Assembly: GCA_028708195.1 (NCBI GenBank)
Contig: JAQVZK010000084.1
Location: forward strand, 1 to 8,760
Reading direction: 5' to 3'
From: Desulfovibrio sp.
GTDB lineage: Bacteria; Desulfobacterota; Desulfovibrionia; Desulfovibrionales; Desulfovibrionaceae
DNA: 8,760 nt
Below are positions 6,543 through 8,760 of the stretch, piece by piece. Both the position numbers and the translations under genes were made by a program. Each line of letters opens with the position of its first letter. Within the stretch, counting starts at the first letter, position 1. The notes below the pieces were generated by a model. It saw only the letters and a list, made by a program, of their open reading frames with translations, ran no database searches and was not told the DNA's origin.

Positions 6543-6692
6543 AGTGAAACAGGGAAAAAGATCTGTTTTATGGTGTGTTAGATGCTTCTCAATTGTATTG
6601 AAAAAAGGCAATAATTTTTTATTTACATTTCACGGCTGGTGCGACTGTGGAGATGAACCCTCAAGTTTTCTCTACGCGCCCTGCACGTGAGA

Positions 6693-7808
6693 TCAGCGTT
6701 TACGGGCGTCGGCGGGGCCGTCCACATAGAGCCAGAGGAGCGCGCCCAGGCTGAGGGGTTTGGGTTGGCCGTCCGGTCCTTTAAGCGGGTCGCCTGGTGT
6801 AAGTGCCGTGCAGCACCACCAGCCAGGCTGGTTGAGAATGAAGGAAAACTGCCCCGCCTTGTCTGTGCGGGCTGACAGTTCTTCATGCCAGGGCGTGGGA
6901 ACAGTGCGTTTTTCTGTATTGATGCGGGCCATGCGCACGGCAGCATTGGGCAAGGGTTTGCCGTTCAGCAGGGCTACCCCTGTAAAGAGGGCGGGCGCTG
7001 TGAGCCCGAAGGGGCGGGTCAGTGCCTGGATTTCAAATATCTGGCCAACGGGTTGATCCCATCCGCGTTCAACACCGTGCACGGGCAGCATGGTTTTGAC
7101 GTAATGCTGCAAAAATTTCCCTTGGGCTGCGTCCCACCAGGGGCGGCCCTCAATGATAAACTGGTACAGGCCGGGGGTGGTCAGGGCCACGTTGGCCCCC
7201 CAGGATTTATGGTCGAGGTAGCCTATCTCTTCCACATCTCCCAGCAGGTCGCGTCGCACCGGCTGGACGAGGCCGTCCTTGACGGGGCTTGCGTTGTCAT
7301 AGCGCAACACGGCGAACAGCTGTGGCATATCCATGACAAGACCCTGATTCTGAAAAGGACGCATCATGGTGATGAGCACATCGACCTGCTCGTCAATGGA
7401 GGGAAGTTCTGGGGCTGGGGCCGGGGCTTGAGCCGGAGTGGGGGCGTCTGCCACCGCTTGCGCGGGAGCCTGGGCCGAGGCCTGGTCGCCACTGGCTGCG
7501 CTCTTGGCAGGTGCTGCGGCAGATTCGGGCTTGCGAGCGCCTGCGGCGGTTTTGGCGGCGTCCGCATTTTTTTCAGGTTTGGTCGCTGCCTGCTTGTTGT
7601 CCTGTTTTTTATCATCGCGCTTGGCCGCCGGGTCTGCCTTATCGCTCTTGGGCGGGGCTTCAATGCTGGGCTGGCTTGGCACCAGCAGGGTGACCTGAGC
7701 GTTGGCCGAAACCGCATAAAGGGCACAGCACAAGGCTGCCCAAAGGGCAGCGGACAAAATAACGCCCGCCGTGCGTGGCAGGCTGAATGGAGGAAAAAGG
7801 CGCGGCAT
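6693..7808 (-). CDS. Secreted DUF4198 domain protein with long Ala/Pro/Lys linker
   Basis: A 371-residue protein. Residues 1-37 form a signal peptide (Arg residues, hydrophobic core 14-32, Ser-Ala-Asn-Ala before Gln38), so it should be exported to the periplasm. A low-complexity Ala/Lys/Pro/Gln/Asp linker fills about 52-135. The C-terminal part, about 136-364, resembles DUF4198. It includes Gly-Gln-Ile-Phe-Glu-Ile-Gln-Ala-Leu (255-263), Asn-Gly-Lys-Pro-Leu-Pro-Asn-Ala-Ala-Val (282-291), Thr-Asp-Lys-Ala-Gly-Gln-Phe-Ser-Phe (315-323) and Pro-Gly-Trp-Trp (328-331), the usual Ig-like repeat pattern. DUF4198 proteins are often found with nickel or cobalt ECF uptake systems, but no such transporter genes are seen here, so a metal role is only a possibility. 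The start at 7808 is chosen because AGGAG lies 5 nt upstream and the signal peptide begins there. An in-frame ATG at 7919 would overlap the comF stop as ATGA, but has no Shine-Dalgarno sequence. Confidence 0.85.
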   Translation of the reverse strand: MPRLFPPFSLPRTAGVILSAALWAALCCALYAVSANAQVTLLVPSQPSIEAPPKSDKADPAAKRDDKKQDNKQAATKPEKNADAAKTAAGARKPESAAAPAKSAASGDQASAQAPAQAVADAPTPAQAPAPAPELPSIDEQVDVLITMMRPFQNQGLVMDMPQLFAVLRYDNASPVKDGLVQPVRRDLLGDVEEIGYLDHKSWGANVALTTPGLYQFIIEGRPWWDAAQGKFLQHYVKTMLPVHGVERGWDQPVGQIFEIQALTRPFGLTAPALFTGVALLNGKPLPNAAVRMARINTEKRTVPTPWHEELSARTDKAGQFSFILNQPGWWCCTALTPGDPLKGPDGQPKPLSLGALLWLYVDGPADARKR

Positions 7809-7813
7809 GAATG

Positions 7814-7818
7814 CTCCT
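7814..7818 (-). promoter_or_regulatory. Ribosome binding site of the DUF4198 gene
   Basis: AGGAG with a 5-nt spacer (CATTC) before the ATG at 7808 on the minus strand. It decides the start in favour of the form that begins directly with the signal peptide. Confidence 0.7.
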
Positions 7819-7872
7819 GAAATGCCGAAAGTGGCGGCTCTGTAGCTCAAAGCAGTGCTGAACCCTGGGGCG

Positions 7873-7907
7873 GAACGTTCTGTTTTCGCCAACGTAACAG
7901 AACGCTC
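7873..7907. repeat. 12-bp inverted repeat in the comF/DUF4198 spacer
   Basis: Arms 7873-7884 and 7896-7907 are complementary at 11 of 12 positions; the odd pair is G-U in the minus-strand transcript. The loop is 11 nt. It starts 9 nt beyond the comF stop codon and ends about 65 nt before the DUF4198 start. There is no U-tract on either strand, so it is not a typical intrinsic terminator. It could be an operator, an mRNA stability hairpin or a weak attenuator. Confidence 0.55.
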
Positions 7908-7915
7908 ATGCATTG

Positions 7916-8760
7916 TCATGTGGCAGACCGGGGACTTTCCTGCCCGTTGGCGTATGTCATTGTGTGATCACCGGCGTACCATGCATCTTCTCTTGGGGTA
8001 CGGGCCACCACCAGCACATCCACCCGTTTTGCCCCTGCCTTGAGCAAAGCCAGACCCGCCGACCGAAGGGTGCTGCCCGTGGTCATGACATCATCCACCA
8101 GCCACACGCGCAGCCCCCTGACGTGTGGTGAGGACGCAAAACTGTGGCGTACATTTTCGGGCCGTGACCGTGCGCTGAGGCCAATCTGGGCCGGGCCGGG
8201 CCGGAAACGGCAAAGCAGGTCGGGCCTGAGGGCAAAGCCGGTCTGTGCGTGCAAAGATTTCGCCAACTCGTGAGCCTGATTGTATCCCCTTTGCCGCAGA
8301 TGCGTGGGGTATTGGGGCACAGCCACCAATGCGTCAGGCGCAGGCAGGCAGTGGGCCGCCTGCTCAAGAAAAGAGCCAAGAAGAGGGGCCAGATACAAAT
8401 GCCCGTCAAATTTGAGCCGCAGAAGCATATGCCGCAAAGATTCGCGATAAAGCCCGTGAAATGCCGCGTGTGTCCAGGGCGGCGGGTCAGTGATGCAGCG
8501 CCCGCACAGGCTGGCTTTTTGACCTGGCTGTGACGTCTCGCAGGCGGTGGTGGCGGGCATGGCGGGCAGGCCGCACAAAGGGCAGCGGGGCCCCCAGTAT
8601 GGGGCAAGCAGGTCGCGGCACTGCGGGCACAAAGAGGCGGCAGAAGAAATATCCGCAGCGGCAAAGCCTTGATGCGCGGAAAAAGCCTCGCCCTCGGGGC
8701 TGAACGGGCGCAAACAATGAAAGCACCGCGTCTGGACAAGGCCCAGACGGTGGGCAACCA
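7916..8760 (-). CDS. comF: ComF family phosphoribosyltransferase-like protein (5' end outside window)
   Basis: ComF/GntX family protein with an N-terminal zinc-finger part and a C-terminal type I phosphoribosyltransferase fold. In competent bacteria ComF acts in the cytosol in DNA uptake; in others its role is uncertain. The frame stays open to the window edge. Counting from the first full codon (8758), CxxC pairs lie at 12/15, 44/47, 59/62 and 85/88. Then come Leu-Lys-Phe-Asp-Gly (115-119), Arg-Gly-Tyr-Asn-Gln-Ala (157-162) and the PRPP-binding loop Val-Asp-Asp-Val-Met-Thr-Thr-Gly-Ser-Thr-Leu (221-231). The TTG at 8713 is a poor start, because it would discard the first CxxC pair. The last two bases would complete an ATG if the next plus-strand base is T, so the start may lie one base outside. 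Its TGA is 108 nt before the DUF4198 start, and the two may be co-transcribed. Confidence 0.9.
   Translation of the reverse strand, partial: VAHRLGLVQTRCFHCLRPFSPEGEAFSAHQGFAAADISSAASLCPQCRDLLAPYWGPRCPLCGLPAMPATTACETSQPGQKASLCGRCITDPPPWTHAAFHGLYRESLRHMLLRLKFDGHLYLAPLLGSFLEQAAHCLPAPDALVAVPQYPTHLRQRGYNQAHELAKSLHAQTGFALRPDLLCRFRPGPAQIGLSARSRPENVRHSFASSPHVRGLRVWLVDDVMTTGSTLRSAGLALLKAGAKRVDVLVVARTPREDAWYAGDHTMTYANGQESPRSAT

Noticed and set aside
6484..6690. Plus-strand 68-codon frame in the AT-rich gap between the DUF4198 and Tim44-like genes
   Set aside because: It starts with TTG without a Shine-Dalgarno sequence, passes through the terminator stem and has an unpatterned Cys/Phe-rich sequence.
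6885..7820. Long plus-strand open frame (311 codons) opposite the DUF4198 gene
   Set aside because: The minus strand has a signal peptide, a Shine-Dalgarno sequence and a domain match. The plus frame is Gly/Cys/Val-rich with no motif and is a shadow of the GC-rich gene.
7873..7907. LexA/SOS-type operator at the comF/DUF4198 inverted repeat
   Set aside because: CTGT and ACAG half-sites are present, but their spacing (13 nt) does not match the E. coli-type box, and GAAC-GTTC lacks the 4-nt spacer of the Gram-positive-type box.
8083..8757. Second minus-strand frame overlapping comF
   Set aside because: It is an out-of-frame shadow. The comF frame carries the CxxC pairs and the phosphoribosyltransferase loop, and this one has no domain.

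Overview
The window looks like chromosomal sequence from a delta-proteobacterial sulfate reducer, most likely Desulfovibrio or a close relative. That assignment rests on the style of the proteins and the gene mix (SelA, a type 1 M18 aminopeptidase, a Tim44-like protein, a DUF4198 protein and a YbiI-type zinc finger). It was not confirmed by any search. Most of the window is GC-rich. The first ~220 bases are clearly AT-richer, at about 42% GC by my count.

Layout: every confidently recognised gene lies on the minus strand, so transcription runs from high to low coordinates. In that order they are: comF-type phosphoribosyltransferase (5' end outside the window), a secreted or lipid-free envelope protein with a DUF4198 domain, a Tim44-like membrane protein, a PaaI-type hotdog thioesterase, a YbiI-like DksA/TraR zinc-finger protein, folC, selA, and an M18 aminopeptidase. 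Intrinsic terminators follow the DUF4198 gene (about 150 nt downstream), the Tim44-like gene and the thioesterase gene. They divide the row into short transcription units. The last unit is ybiI-folC-selA-aminopeptidase, in which folC and selA overlap by 8 nt. A perfect 18-bp palindrome lies past the aminopeptidase.

At the far left, on the plus strand, an AT-rich frame is open from the window edge to a stop at 221-223. It appears to be the 3' end of an unrecognised gene converging on the aminopeptidase, and may mark the edge of an acquired segment.

Functionally the row is mostly housekeeping: folate polyglutamylation, selenocysteine tRNA charging, peptide turnover, acyl-CoA hydrolysis and a stringent-response-like zinc finger. 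Two envelope proteins of unknown role (Tim44-like and DUF4198) are added to this. I found no CRISPR array, transposase, tRNA, rRNA or defence system. Nothing here is a clear new system; the points worth a second look are mostly at the left edge and in the intergenic hairpins.
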